A stretch of DNA of 64,000 bases from Marmoricola endophyticus (GTDB lineage: Bacteria; Actinomycetota; Actinomycetes; Propionibacteriales; Nocardioidaceae), in contig NZ_BMKQ01000001.1 of the NCBI RefSeq assembly GCF_014644415.1, positions 2,435,984 through 2,499,983 on the forward strand. The letters run 5' to 3'. Of the stretch, positions 16,102-24,687 are shown one piece after another (position 1 is the stretch's first letter; each line of letters begins with the position of its first letter). The position numbers and the translations under genes are program-made. The notes under the pieces are model-generated. The model was not told the DNA's origin and did no database searches. It worked only from the letters and a program-made list of their open reading frames with translations.

Positions 16102-17525
16102 GCGAGCACGACTACGACGTCATCGTGATCGGTGGTGGCGGAGCCGGCCTGGCTGCCGCCGTCTCCGCGGCCGAGCGGGGCGCCAGCGTCATCCTGTTCG
16201 AGTCCGAAGGCGAGCTCGGCGGGTCGACGCAGGAGTCGGCCGGCATGTTCACCGCCGCCGGCACCAGCATCCAGAAGCAGCTGGGGGTCGAGGACACCGT
16301 CGAGCGGTTCTTCCAGCACTACATGGACCTCAACCAGTGGCTGCTCAAGCCCGGGCTGGTCCGCCGCTTCTGCGAGCTGTCCGGACCGACCCTGGAGTGG
16401 CTGCTGGAGATCGGGGTCGAGATCCCCGCTCAGATCTCGCCGAACGCGCACACCCCCGGGCTCACCCGCGCCGGGGTGGAGGACGTGTGGCGCGCGCACG
16501 TGCCCAAGGACCAGGGCTACGGCCTCGTCCTCACCCTCGACAAGGCGCGCAAGGCCCACGGCATCGAGGTGGTCCTGCACACGCGGGTGGAGCGGCTGCT
16601 GGTGACCGACGGCCGCGTGAGCGGCGTCGTGGCCGACGGGGTCGAGCTCGCCGCCGGCGCCGTCGTGGTCGCGTCGGGCGGCCTGGCCCAGGACCGCACG
16701 CTGGTCGAGCGCTGGTTCCCCGACGCACTGCGCGGCGGGGACTCCTTGTTCGTCGTCGCGGCGCCCGGCTCTCGCGGGGACCACCTGGCCTTCGGCGAGC
16801 AGGTCGGCGCCTCGGTCGCCGGCGACGGCTGGGGGCTGATGCTCCCCACCGCGGAGTTCGTGCGCCACCACCACTGGCAGGCCGGCTTCCCTCCGGTCTC
16901 GCGGGTGCACGTCAACGGCGCCGGTCGCCGGTTCATGGACGAGGACGCCTCGTACGCCGTCAGCACCGGGCAGATCACCAGCCAGATGGACGCCCACGAC
17001 GCGCCGGTGTGGATGGTCTTCGACGAGGCCGCGCGGCTGGCGCTCCCCGCCGGGTACGCCGACTGGGACGCCGAGAAGCTGCTCGACCACGTCGCGGAGG
17101 GCTCCGCCGTCCGGGCGACCTCGCTGGAGGAGCTGGCCGGGATCATCGGCGTGCCCGCCGAGAACCTGACCGCCACCGTCGACCGGTGGAACGACCAGCT
17201 GCCGAACGGCAGCGACGCCGACTTCCAGCGCGACCAGACGCTGGCTGCCAAGGGCAGCACCACGCCGCCGGCCCCGATCGGGTCGACGCCCTTCTACGCC
17301 ACGCGTGTGCTGCCCGCCGAGCTGGTGTGCACCCACGCGGGGCTCGAGATCGACGCGAACGCGTCGGTCCTCGACCAGCAGGCCCGGCCGATCCCGGGCC
17401 TCTACGCCGCCGGCGAGGCCGGAGGCGGCATCCTCGGCAACCGCTACGTCGGTGGCGGGAACGCCGTCGCCAACGCCCTCACGATCGGCCGCCTCGCCGG
17501 ACAGCAGGCGGCTGCGTCGGCCTAG
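16098..17525 (+). CDS. FAD-dependent dehydrogenase (fumarate reductase / ketosteroid dehydrogenase type)
   Basis: A 475-residue flavoprotein with an N-terminal Rossmann motif VIVIGGGGAGLAAAVSAAE, ending in an acidic residue (LFESEGELGGST). The C-terminal FAD site reads GLYAAGEAGGGILGNRYVGGGNA. The fold is that of the succinate dehydrogenase/fumarate reductase flavoprotein family, which includes 3-ketosteroid delta1-dehydrogenases, urocanate reductase-like enzymes and other ene-reductases. It probably adds or removes a double bond next to a carbonyl. Operon context (NTF2, two SDRs, MFS importer) suggests a cyclic ketone or terpenoid-like substrate. Substrate unassigned. Confidence 0.85.
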   Translation: MSEHDYDVIVIGGGGAGLAAAVSAAERGASVILFESEGELGGSTQESAGMFTAAGTSIQKQLGVEDTVERFFQHYMDLNQWLLKPGLVRRFCELSGPTLEWLLEIGVEIPAQISPNAHTPGLTRAGVEDVWRAHVPKDQGYGLVLTLDKARKAHGIEVVLHTRVERLLVTDGRVSGVVADGVELAAGAVVVASGGLAQDRTLVERWFPDALRGGDSLFVVAAPGSRGDHLAFGEQVGASVAGDGWGLMLPTAEFVRHHHWQAGFPPVSRVHVNGAGRRFMDEDASYAVSTGQITSQMDAHDAPVWMVFDEAARLALPAGYADWDAEKLLDHVAEGSAVRATSLEELAGIIGVPAENLTATVDRWNDQLPNGSDADFQRDQTLAAKGSTTPPAPIGSTPFYATRVLPAELVCTHAGLEIDANASVLDQQARPIPGLYAAGEAGGGILGNRYVGGGNAVANALTIGRLAGQQAAASA

Positions 17526-17578
17526 CCCGACTCCACCGATCCCCTCATTTCTCGGCCTTCGCACCCTGGGAGACCCTC

Positions 17579-18901
17579 ATGGCCATCAACACCTCAGCAC
17601 CCACCGGCGTGGACACCTCGCGCGTCCTGACCACGGTCAAGCGCAGCGTGATCCCCGTCGCCTTCCTGCTCTACATGTTCAACTACATGGACCGTGCCTC
17701 GATCGGCTACGCCCAGCTCGGCATGTCCTCCGACCTCGGGATCGACCTCGCGACCTACGGAACGGTCGCCGCGATCTTCTTCGTCGCCTACGTGGTGCTC
17801 GAGGTCCCCAGCAACATCTTGATGAAGAAGTTCGGGGCACGGGTCTGGCTCGCCCGGATCGGCGTCACCTGGGGGCTGATCACGATCCTCACGGGCTTCG
17901 TGCAGAACACCCCGCAGCTCTACGTCGCGCGCATCCTGCTCGGTGTCGCCGAGGCCGGGCTGTTCCCCGGCCTCCTGCTCTACATGACGTACTGGTTCCG
18001 CAGCCAGGACCGCAGCCGCGGCATCGCCGGCTTCTCGCTGGCCCAGCCCATCGCCCTGCTCGTCGGCTCCGCGACCGCGGGCGTGATCCTGGACCACGTC
18101 GACTGGTTCGGCCTGTCCTCCTGGCGCTGGGTGTTCATCATCCAGGGTGTGCCGCCGGTGCTGATCGGCCTGTGGGTGCTCGTCTTCCTCGCCGACCGTC
18201 CCTCCAAGGCGCGCTGGCTGGACAAGGACGAGGCCGCGTGGCTCGAGGGTGAGATCAGCCGCGAGTACGACGCCGAGGACGACGGCCACATGGAGATCTC
18301 CATGGCGGCCCTCAAGGACCCGAAGATCCTCTACCTCGCGGTGATCAACCTGCTCTACGCCGTCGGGCTGTACGGCATGACCTTCTTCCTCCCTCAGGTG
18401 GTCGCCCAGCTGCACCCCGGCTACTCCCCGACGAACATCGGCCTGGTGGGCGCGATCCCGTACATCTGCGGTGCCGTGGCGATGCTCCTGGTCGCTCGCT
18501 ACTCCGACCTGGTCGGCAACCGCAAGCTGGTCACGATGGCGGCGCTCGGGGTGGCGGTGATCGGCCTGGTGGTCACGATGGTGTTCCGCGACAGCCCGAA
18601 CGTCGGCATCGTCGGGCTGTGCCTGCTGGCCATCGGGGTCTTCTCCTACCTCGGCCCGTTCTGGGCGCTGGCCTCCGAGGCGCTGCCCCGTGCGCAGACC
18701 GCCGTCGGCCTGGCCGTGGTGAACGCCATCGCCTCGGCGGGCGGGTTCTTCGGCCCGTACATCATCGGCAAGACCGCCGCTGCGGACGACGTGGTCTTCA
18801 GCCTGCTGTTCCCGGCGATCTGCATGGCGGTGGCCGTGGTCATGCTGGCCTTCGTCAAGCCGGCGAAGGACGCACCGGCGGCCATCGGGCAGGTTGCCTG
18901 A
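17579..18901 (+). CDS. MFS transporter, anion:cation symporter (ACS) family
   Basis: A 440-residue major facilitator with about 12 membrane segments. Signature regions include FLLYMFNYMDRASIGYAQLGM in helix 1, VLEVPSNILMKKFGARVWLARI between helices 2 and 3, and the central loop with RPSKARWLDKDEAAWL, all typical of the ACS family that imports organic acids (tartrate, hydroxyphenylacetate, phthalate, glucarate). It is last in the IclR-controlled operon, 53 bases after the flavoprotein stop, so it probably brings in the pathway substrate, likely a carboxylate. Confidence 0.87.
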   Translation: MAINTSAPTGVDTSRVLTTVKRSVIPVAFLLYMFNYMDRASIGYAQLGMSSDLGIDLATYGTVAAIFFVAYVVLEVPSNILMKKFGARVWLARIGVTWGLITILTGFVQNTPQLYVARILLGVAEAGLFPGLLLYMTYWFRSQDRSRGIAGFSLAQPIALLVGSATAGVILDHVDWFGLSSWRWVFIIQGVPPVLIGLWVLVFLADRPSKARWLDKDEAAWLEGEISREYDAEDDGHMEISMAALKDPKILYLAVINLLYAVGLYGMTFFLPQVVAQLHPGYSPTNIGLVGAIPYICGAVAMLLVARYSDLVGNRKLVTMAALGVAVIGLVVTMVFRDSPNVGIVGLCLLAIGVFSYLGPFWALASEALPRAQTAVGLAVVNAIASAGGFFGPYIIGKTAAADDVVFSLLFPAICMAVAVVMLAFVKPAKDAPAAIGQVA

Positions 18902-19012
18902 CCCGCACCCGAGCAGAGCGACCCGCCTCGGTCCTGGGCGTCCAGGACCGTGGTGGGTGCGTTCTCGTCCGCGGTCCGGGGGACGCTGGGCAGCCTCCCG
19001 ACGCGTGGGCCC

Positions 19013-19669
19013 TCAGGGCGAGCCGATCTCCTCGACCGCTCGACGGATCGCCTCGACCGCGGTCTCGGCGACCGCCGGCGCCGCGGTCACCACGTTGACC
19101 GCGGCGCGCACGGGCCACCCGCGGACCGGGGCGGCGACGCCGTAGGCGCCGGGGTTGAGCTCGGCGTGGGTGGTGACCACGCCGGCCGCCCGCACCTCGG
19201 CGACCCGGTCGGGCTCACCGTCGCGCGGGGGCCCGGAGGCGAGGGCCGCGAGACCGCCCGCGCCGCGGTCGAGCGGGTCACGGTTGCCCAGCCGGTAGGA
19301 GAACCGGGGGCCGTCCGTCGGCGGCTCCGCGACGACCGTCGTCACCGCGAAGCCGCCTCGGACCTCCACCAGCGACGCCGTCGCGTCGATCTCCTGGGCG
19401 AGGGCGGTCAGGACCGGTTCGGCCACCTCGCGCAGCGCCGGAGCGACGCCCGCGACGGCACGGACGGTCGCGCCGACGGCGTACCGGTCCCCGGAGCGCA
19501 CCGCGAACCCGGTGCGGACCAGCGAGACCAGCAGCCGGTGCGTGATCGAGCGGTGCAGCCCGCAGGCGGCCGCGACCTCCGCGGTGGTCAGCCCGGAGGG
19601 GTGCCGGCTCAGCTCGACGAGCACGGCGAGGCCGCGCTCGAGAGTCTGCGAGCCCTCCCCGTCCGGCAT
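19013..19669 (-). CDS. IclR-family regulator next to the homogentisate genes
   Basis: A 218-residue IclR protein with a winged helix (GLAVLVELSRHPSGLTTAEV, then GLHRSITHRLLVSL, residues about 13-52) and a shortened effector domain (RGAGGLAALASG; PGAYGVAAPVRG). It lies directly downstream of fahA, ten bases from its stop, yet has its own TAGGGT box six bases before the ATG, inside the fahA stop. Likely regulator of fahA/hmgA, comparable to HmgR-type proteins elsewhere. The target is inferred. Confidence 0.82.
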   Translation of the reverse strand: MPDGEGSQTLERGLAVLVELSRHPSGLTTAEVAAACGLHRSITHRLLVSLVRTGFAVRSGDRYAVGATVRAVAGVAPALREVAEPVLTALAQEIDATASLVEVRGGFAVTTVVAEPPTDGPRFSYRLGNRDPLDRGAGGLAALASGPPRDGEPDRVAEVRAAGVVTTHAELNPGAYGVAAPVRGWPVRAAVNVVTAAPAVAETAVEAIRRAVEEIGSP

Positions 19670-19675
19670 GCGCAG

Positions 19676-19681
19676 ACCCTA
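19676..19681 (-). promoter_or_regulatory. Leaderless -10 box overlapping the fahA stop codon
   Basis: TAGGGT on the minus strand, six bases before the IclR ATG. Its first three bases are the fahA TAG stop. Confidence 0.6.
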
Positions 19682-20884
19682 GGGCACGTCGCCGGCGACG
19701 ACCCGCCCGCGGACCTCGCCGAGCGCCAGCCGGCCGCCCGAGGCCGACGGCGCGGTGTAGCGCAGGACCACCTCGTCGCCGTCCTCGAGGAAGGTGCGCT
19801 CCCGCCCGGCCGCGACGAACGGCTCGGTGCCGCCCCAGGACAGCTCGAGGAACGAGCCGCGCTGGTCCTTCGCCGGACCGGAGATGGTGCCCGAGGCGTA
19901 GAAGTCGCCGACTCGCAGCGACGCGCCGTTGACGACGAGGTGGGCCAGCATCTGCGCCGGCGACCAGTACATCGAGGCGTACGGCGGGCGCGAGACCACC
20001 TCACCGTCCAGCTCGACCTCCACGGCGACGTCGTAGGCCGCCGGGCCGGTCTCCTGGAGGTACGGCAGCACCTGCGGGTCCTGCGCGGGCAGGGGGACCC
20101 GCGCCGCCTCGAGGGCGGCCAGGGGGGTGACCCACGCCGAGACCGAGGTCGCGAACGACTTCGCCAGGTTGGGCCCGAGCGGGACGTACTCCCACGCCTG
20201 GATGTCGCGCGCCGACCAGTCGTTCACGCCGACGACGCCGAAGACGGTCTCGGCGAACTCGTCGGTCGGCACCGGGGTGCCGAGCGGCAGCGACCGACCG
20301 ACCACGAAGCCCAGCTCGGCCTCGATGTCCAGGCGCAGGCACGGGCCGAAGGTCGGCGCGTCGGCGCCCGGCGCCTTGCGCTGACCGGAGGGGCGCCGGA
20401 CGTCGGTGCCGGAGACGACGACCGAGCCGGCGCGTCCGTGGTAACCCACCGGCAGGTGCTTCCAGTTCGGCAGCAGCGGCTGCTGCTCGGGGCGGAAGAT
20501 CCGACCGACGTTCGAGGCGTGGTGCTCGGAGGCGTAGTAGTCGACGTAGTCCGCGACGTCCCACGCCAGTCGCAGCTGCACGTCCTCCACGGGGTGCAGC
20601 GTGAGGTCTGCCCGCTGCTCGGGCTCGCTGAGCAGCTCGGTCACCCAGGCGCGGACCTCTGTCCAGACCTGCGGACCGGCGGCCATCAACGGGTTGAGGG
20701 TCGCGACGTCGAGCAGCCCGGTCCACTCCGGTCGCAGGGCGTGCGAGGCCGCACCCAGGTCGAGCACCTGCGCACCGATGCGTACGCCCAGGCGCACCGG
20801 CTCGCTGCCGAGCGAGAAGGCGCCGTACGGCAGGTGGTCGAGGTCGTAGAGGCTGCCGGCAGCGCCGTGGACCCAGGTGTTCAT
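19679..20884 (-). CDS. fahA: Fumarylacetoacetase
   Basis: The last enzyme of the homogentisate pathway, hydrolysing fumarylacetoacetate to fumarate and acetoacetate. The 401-residue protein shows the full-length family form: an N-terminal SH3-like domain (FSLGSEPVRLGVRIG), YVDYYASEHHASNVGR, the metal-binding LDIEAELGFVVG, NDWSARDIQAWEYVPLGPN and the catalytic-domain end FYASGTISGPAKDQRGSFLEL. The ATG overlaps the stop of the upstream 284-residue gene by three bases. It belongs functionally with hmgA, divergent on the other side of that gene. Confidence 0.95.
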   Translation of the reverse strand: MNTWVHGAAGSLYDLDHLPYGAFSLGSEPVRLGVRIGAQVLDLGAASHALRPEWTGLLDVATLNPLMAAGPQVWTEVRAWVTELLSEPEQRADLTLHPVEDVQLRLAWDVADYVDYYASEHHASNVGRIFRPEQQPLLPNWKHLPVGYHGRAGSVVVSGTDVRRPSGQRKAPGADAPTFGPCLRLDIEAELGFVVGRSLPLGTPVPTDEFAETVFGVVGVNDWSARDIQAWEYVPLGPNLAKSFATSVSAWVTPLAALEAARVPLPAQDPQVLPYLQETGPAAYDVAVEVELDGEVVSRPPYASMYWSPAQMLAHLVVNGASLRVGDFYASGTISGPAKDQRGSFLELSWGGTEPFVAAGRERTFLEDGDEVVLRYTAPSASGGRLALGEVRGRVVAGDVP

Positions 20885-21735
20885 GCGGTCTCCGTTCCAG
20901 GGGTGAGCAGGTGCAGGTCACGCAGGTCCTCGAGGGGCTCGAGGACGCTGCAGGAGCCGTAGGACGTGAAGGCGGCCCGCGCCGCGGCGCGCTCGGTGTC
21001 CGAGAGGTCGTCGAGGCCCGCCGCGACGGTGGCGCCGCTGCGCTCGCGGAGCGCGTCCTCCACGGTCCCGGTGTCGGCGCCGCCGGCGGCACGAGCGGTG
21101 GCCAGCAGGACGTTGAGGTAGCCGTGGTGCTCGAAGCCGGTGTCGGGGCCGGTGTGCCGGACAGCGTGGTGCAGCCCTGCCGTGCACTTGAACGCCACCC
21201 CGGCGGCGACCGCGGCGGTGATCCACGTGGCCACCTCGGCCTCGGAGGGGAAGGCCGCCGCCTCGGTACCGCCGGTGCGGAACTTCAGCCGCAGACCTCC
21301 TCGCGCGACCGCGCGGAGCACGGCCGGCCACTCCTCGTGGGTGGGGCGGGGGACCTCGACGTACGTAGGCACGTCCTCGGGTGCGGCGGCCGCGACCGCC
21401 TCGACCTGGGGAACGAGTGCCCCGCCCACCAGCTTGACCTCCAGCCCGGCCAGCGCGATCGAGCCGGCGGCACGGCGGACGACCTCGTCGACAGCGTCCG
21501 CGTCGGGCACCACGACGGACGCGGCGAACCCGGAGGGCGCGAGCGGGACCAGCTCGTCGAGGCGGGCGGCGTCGACGATGAACGGCCCGACGAGGTCGGC
21601 GTACCCGGACGCGAGGTGGGCGACGTGGGCCTGGACCGCGTCGGGCAGCGGAGCGAGTCCGGGCGGGAAGATCGCGGCGTCGTCCACGAGGTGGCGGAAC
21701 GCCGGTGGGATGACAGCGGCAGGAAGTGTCGACAC
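20881..21735 (-). CDS. Conserved protein of unknown function in the homogentisate cluster
   Basis: A 284-residue protein that I cannot place in a named family. It begins PPAFRHLVDDAAIFPPGLAPLPDAV and later has LKFRTGGTEAAAFPSE, then VAFKCTAGLHHAVRHTG and FEHHGYLNVLLATARA. The alternating hydrophobic strands and the His/Lys-rich ends of strands resemble a TIM barrel, with KFRTGG and KCTAGLHH as candidate active-site segments. It is translationally coupled to fahA and divergent from hmgA, and no maleylacetoacetate isomerase gene is visible in the window. An isomerase or accessory role in this pathway is a hypothesis only. Confidence 0.75.
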   Translation of the reverse strand: MSTLPAAVIPPAFRHLVDDAAIFPPGLAPLPDAVQAHVAHLASGYADLVGPFIVDAARLDELVPLAPSGFAASVVVPDADAVDEVVRRAAGSIALAGLEVKLVGGALVPQVEAVAAAAPEDVPTYVEVPRPTHEEWPAVLRAVARGGLRLKFRTGGTEAAAFPSEAEVATWITAAVAAGVAFKCTAGLHHAVRHTGPDTGFEHHGYLNVLLATARAAGGADTGTVEDALRERSGATVAAGLDDLSDTERAAARAAFTSYGSCSVLEPLEDLRDLHLLTPGTETA

Positions 21736-21803
21736 GGTGACACTCTAACGGGTAACGTTCTAAAAAAGAACGCGTAGCGACCGGATATAGAACGAGGTGC
21801 TCC
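21736..21803. promoter_or_regulatory. Divergent hmgA / fahA-operon promoter with operator-like sites
   Basis: The 68-bp gap is AT-rich for this genome. It contains CGTTCT-AAAAA-AGAACG (21756-21772), a perfect 6-bp inverted repeat. A further TAGAACG half-site lies at 21788-21794, 13 bp from hmgA. TATAGA (21786-21791) overlaps that half-site. Binding by the adjacent IclR protein is likely but unproven. Confidence 0.65.
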
Positions 21804-22994
21804 ATGGCGTACTACCGCCAGGTCGGCGAGGTCCCGCGACAGCGGCACACCGCCTTCCGTGACCACGACGGCTCGCTCTTCTTCGAGGAGCTGATGGGCG
21901 AAGAGGGGTTCTCCTCCGACTCCTCGCTGCTCTACCACCGCGGCGTGCCGTCCGCGATCGTCGCCAGCGACGTGTGGGAGCTGCCCTCGCAGGCGACCGT
22001 CGGCAACCACCCCCTCAAGCCCCGGCACCTGAGGCTGCACGATCTCTTCGACGCCGAGACGGCCGCCGAGGTCGATGCGGTCACCGGTCGCCGGCTGGTG
22101 CTCGGCAACGGCGACGTCCGCCTCTCCTACGTCGTGTCCGCGGCGACGTCGCCCTACTACCGCAACGCCATCGGCGACGAGTGCGTGTTCGTCGAGTCCG
22201 GCTCCGGCGCCGTCGAGACCCTCTTCGGCGTCATCTCCTACCGCGCCGGCGACTACGTGGTGATCCCGCGCGCCACGACGCACCGCTGGGTGCCCGCCGA
22301 GGTCAGTCGGCTCTACCCGATCGAGGCCAACAGTCACATCGCACCGCCGAAGCGCTACCTGTCCAAATACGGGCAGCTGCTCGAGCACGCGCCGTACTGC
22401 GAGCGCGACCTGCACGGTCCGGACGAGATCCACACCGAGACCGGCGAGGACGTGGAGGTGCTGGTCAAGCATCGTACGAGCGGCGGGCAGGTCGTCGGCA
22501 CCCGCTTCGTCTACGCCACGCACCCCTTCGACGTGGTGGGCTGGGACGGCTGCCTCTACCCGTTCACCTTCAACATCGAGGACTACATGCCGATCACCGG
22601 CAAGGTCCACCAGCCGCCGCCGGTGCACCAGGTCTTCGAGGCGCAGAACTTCGTGGTCTGCAACTTCCTGCCCCGCAAGGTCGACTACCACCCGCAGTCG
22701 ATCCCCGTGCCCTACTACCACTCCAACGTCGACAGCGACGAGGTGATGTTCTACGTGGGCGGCGACTACGAGGCCCGCAAGGGGTCGGGCATCGGCATCG
22801 GCTCGGTGTCCCTGCACCCCGGCGGGCACGCCCACGGGCCCCAGCCCGAGGCGGTCGAGGCCTCGATCGGCGTCGAGTACTTCGAGGAGTCGGCGGTCAT
22901 GGTCGACACGTTCCGCCCGCTCGAGCTCGGCGAGGGCGGGCAGGCCGTCGACGACGGCGTCTACGCCTGGGTCTGGGCCGGGCGGTCCGTCTGA
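21804..22994 (+). CDS. hmgA: Homogentisate 1,2-dioxygenase
   Basis: This iron enzyme opens the ring of homogentisate, the central intermediate of tyrosine and phenylalanine breakdown, to maleylacetoacetate. The 396-residue cupin-type protein starts MAYYRQVGEVPRQRHTAFR. Metal and active-site segments include PVPYYHSNVDSDEVMFYVGG (His and Glu ligands) and SLHPGGHAHGPQPEAVEAS (His ligand). It is somewhat shorter than the proteobacterial enzyme (about 430), as seen in other actinobacteria. It is divergent from the unknown gene and fahA, and scoA-scoB follow in the same direction. Confidence 0.95.
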   Translation: MAYYRQVGEVPRQRHTAFRDHDGSLFFEELMGEEGFSSDSSLLYHRGVPSAIVASDVWELPSQATVGNHPLKPRHLRLHDLFDAETAAEVDAVTGRRLVLGNGDVRLSYVVSAATSPYYRNAIGDECVFVESGSGAVETLFGVISYRAGDYVVIPRATTHRWVPAEVSRLYPIEANSHIAPPKRYLSKYGQLLEHAPYCERDLHGPDEIHTETGEDVEVLVKHRTSGGQVVGTRFVYATHPFDVVGWDGCLYPFTFNIEDYMPITGKVHQPPPVHQVFEAQNFVVCNFLPRKVDYHPQSIPVPYYHSNVDSDEVMFYVGGDYEARKGSGIGIGSVSLHPGGHAHGPQPEAVEASIGVEYFEESAVMVDTFRPLELGEGGQAVDDGVYAWVWAGRSV

Positions 22995-23010
22995 GGGTCG
23001 CGACGGCTCG

Positions 23011-23030
23011 CACCCGGCCCGGGCCGGGTG
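23011..23030 (+). terminator. Perfect 20-bp GC palindrome after hmgA
   Basis: CACCCGGCCCGGGCCGGGTG is self-complementary along its whole length and lies 16 bases after the hmgA stop. It is a likely terminator or attenuator ahead of scoA. A TAGGGT box follows at 23042-23047 and could start the scoAB transcript. Confidence 0.65.
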
Positions 23031-23116
23031 ACGAGCTTCACTAGGGTGCCGACAAGGCGCTCGGGTCGGAGAGCAGCCCGGCGCCGGGTCGAGAGTGGTC
23101 GAGAGCAGGAGGCGGA

Positions 23117-23944
23117 GTGGACAAGGTCGTGGGGAGCGCGGCGGAGGCCGTGGCGGACATCGGGTCGGGGTCGACGCTCGCGGTGGGTGGCTTCGGGCTG
23201 TGCGGGATCCCGTCGGTGCTGATCGAGGCGCTGCTGGCGCAGGGGGCCGACGAGCTGGAGGCGGTGTCGAACAACGCCGGGGTCGACGAGTGGGGGCTGG
23301 GGCAGCTGCTCTTCGCGGGGCGGCTGCGGCGGATGGTGGCCTCGTACGTCGGGGAGAACAAGGAGTTCGCGAGGCAGTACCTCTCGGGCGAGCTCGAGGT
23401 CGAGCTGACCCCGCAGGGCACGCTCGCCGAGCGGATGCGCGCGGGCGGTGCAGGGATCGCGGCGTTCTTCACCCCGACCGGGGTGGGCACGCAGGTCGCC
23501 GAGGGTGGCCTGCCGTGGCGCTACGACACCGAGGGCAACGTCGTCGTGGCGTCGCCCGCCAAGGAGGTGCGCAGCTTCGAGACCGCCGACGGGCCGCGCG
23601 ACTACGTCCTGGAGCAGGCGATCGTGGCCGACTACGGGCTGGTGCGGGCGCAGAGGGGGGATCGGCACGGCAACCTCGTCTTCCGGCACGCGGCGCAGAA
23701 CTTCAACCCGCAGGCGGCGATGTGCGGGCGCGTGACGATCGCCGAGGTGGAGGAGCTGGTGGAGCCCGGTGAGATCGCGCCGGAGGACGTCCACACGCCG
23801 GGGGTGTACGTCCACCGGGTGGTGGCGCTGACTCCCGAGCAGGCCGCGGACAAGCGGATCGAGAAGAAGACGGTGCAACAGGTGGATTCCGGTGGTCGAG
23901 CAGCGAGCGCCAGCGAGCGCGTCGAGACCCAGGGGGCGAGCTGA
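23117..23944 (+). CDS. scoA: 3-oxoacid CoA-transferase subunit A
   Basis: Alpha subunit of the succinyl-CoA:3-ketoacid CoA-transferase, which moves CoA from succinyl-CoA to acetoacetate. The 275-residue protein has [16 protein letters not shown] (residues about 23-38), [24 protein letters not shown] and [15 protein letters not shown]. The last 20 or so residues ([18 protein letters not shown]) are not family sequence: they are the translation of a dispersed REP-like repeat. The GTG start has an AGGAGGCGG site. scoB starts one base after the stop. Placement after hmgA/fahA fits use of the acetoacetate released by FahA. Confidence 0.93.
   Translation: MDKVVGSAAEAVADIGSGSTLAVGGFGLCGIPSVLIEALLAQGADELEAVSNNAGVDEWGLGQLLFAGRLRRMVASYVGENKEFARQYLSGELEVELTPQGTLAERMRAGGAGIAAFFTPTGVGTQVAEGGLPWRYDTEGNVVVASPAKEVRSFETADGPRDYVLEQAIVADYGLVRAQRGDRHGNLVFRHAAQNFNPQAAMCGRVTIAEVEELVEPGEIAPEDVHTPGVYVHRVVALTPEQAADKRIEKKTVQQVDSGGRAASASERVETQGAS
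23891..23929. repeat. REP-like element read as the C-terminus of ScoA
   Basis: GGTGGTCGAGCAGCG through GTCGAGACC, the same element as at 10,954-10,999, lies wholly inside the scoA reading frame just before its stop. Confidence 0.75.
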
Positions 23945-23945
23945 G

Positions 23946-24599
23946 ATGGCGTGGACACGTGAGCAGATGGCGGCCCGGGCGGCCGCGGAGCTGAGCGACG
24001 GGTCGTACGTCAACCTCGGCATCGGGCTGCCGACGCTGGTGCCCAACTACGTCCCCGACGACGTCGAGCTGGTGCTGCAGTCCGAGAACGGGATCCTCGG
24101 CGTGGGGGCGTACCCGCTCGACGGCGAGGAGGACCCCGACCTGATCAACGCCGGGAAGGAGACCGTCACGGTGCGCCGCGGTGCGTCGTACTTCGACTCC
24201 GCGACGTCGTTCGCGATGATCCGCGGCGGCAAGATCGACGCCGCGATCCTCGGTGCGATGCAGGTCAGCCGGGCCGGCGACATCGCGAACTGGATGATCC
24301 CCGGGAAGATGGTCAAGGGGATGGGCGGCGCGATGGACCTCGTCGTCGGCGCGCGGCGTGTGGTCGTGCTGATGGAGCACGTCGCCAAGGACGGCTCGTA
24401 CAAGATCGTCGAGGAGTGCTCGCTGCCGTTCACCGGCAAGGGCGTCGTGGAGCGGATCATCACCGACCTGGCCGTGATCGACGTGATTCCTGCCTCCGAG
24501 GGTGGCGGGCTGGTGCTGCGCGAGCTCGCCCCCGGCGTCACCGAGGACGAGGTCCGCGAGAAGACCGAGCCCGACCTCAGCGCCGACCTGGCGGGATAG
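23946..24599 (+). CDS. scoB: 3-oxoacid CoA-transferase subunit B
   Basis: Beta subunit of the same CoA-transferase, 217 residues. It opens [33 protein letters not shown] and carries the catalytic glutamate in [11 protein letters not shown] (residues about 43-50), plus [15 protein letters not shown] and MGGAMDLV. The ATG lies one base past the scoA stop; an in-frame upstream ATG would overlap scoA by 50 bases within the repeat and is less likely. A long inverted repeat begins in the stop codon. Confidence 0.94.
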   Translation: MAWTREQMAARAAAELSDGSYVNLGIGLPTLVPNYVPDDVELVLQSENGILGVGAYPLDGEEDPDLINAGKETVTVRRGASYFDSATSFAMIRGGKIDAAILGAMQVSRAGDIANWMIPGKMVKGMGGAMDLVVGARRVVVLMEHVAKDGSYKIVEECSLPFTGKGVVERIITDLAVIDVIPASEGGGLVLRELAPGVTEDEVREKTEPDLSADLAG

Positions 24600-24655
24600 T
24601 CCCTGACGTTTCTGCGGTACGAACCGGACACCGGCCACCAGAACGTCAGGGACTA
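24597..24655. terminator. Long inverted repeat starting in the scoB stop codon
   Basis: TAGTCCCTGACGTT (24597-24610) pairs perfectly with AACGTCAGGGACTA (24642-24655) across a 31-base loop. The first three bases are the scoB stop. The minus-strand permease gene ends 33 bases beyond, so a bidirectional terminator is the simplest reading; the arms are less GC-rich than the other hairpins here. Confidence 0.7.
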
Positions 24656-24687
24656 CCCCGGTCGACGCGTGCACCGGGGCACCCGGC

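Noticed and set aside
16059-17564. Minus-strand frame opposite the flavoprotein gene
   Set aside because: Shadow frame; the plus strand holds both FAD-binding motifs in one reading.
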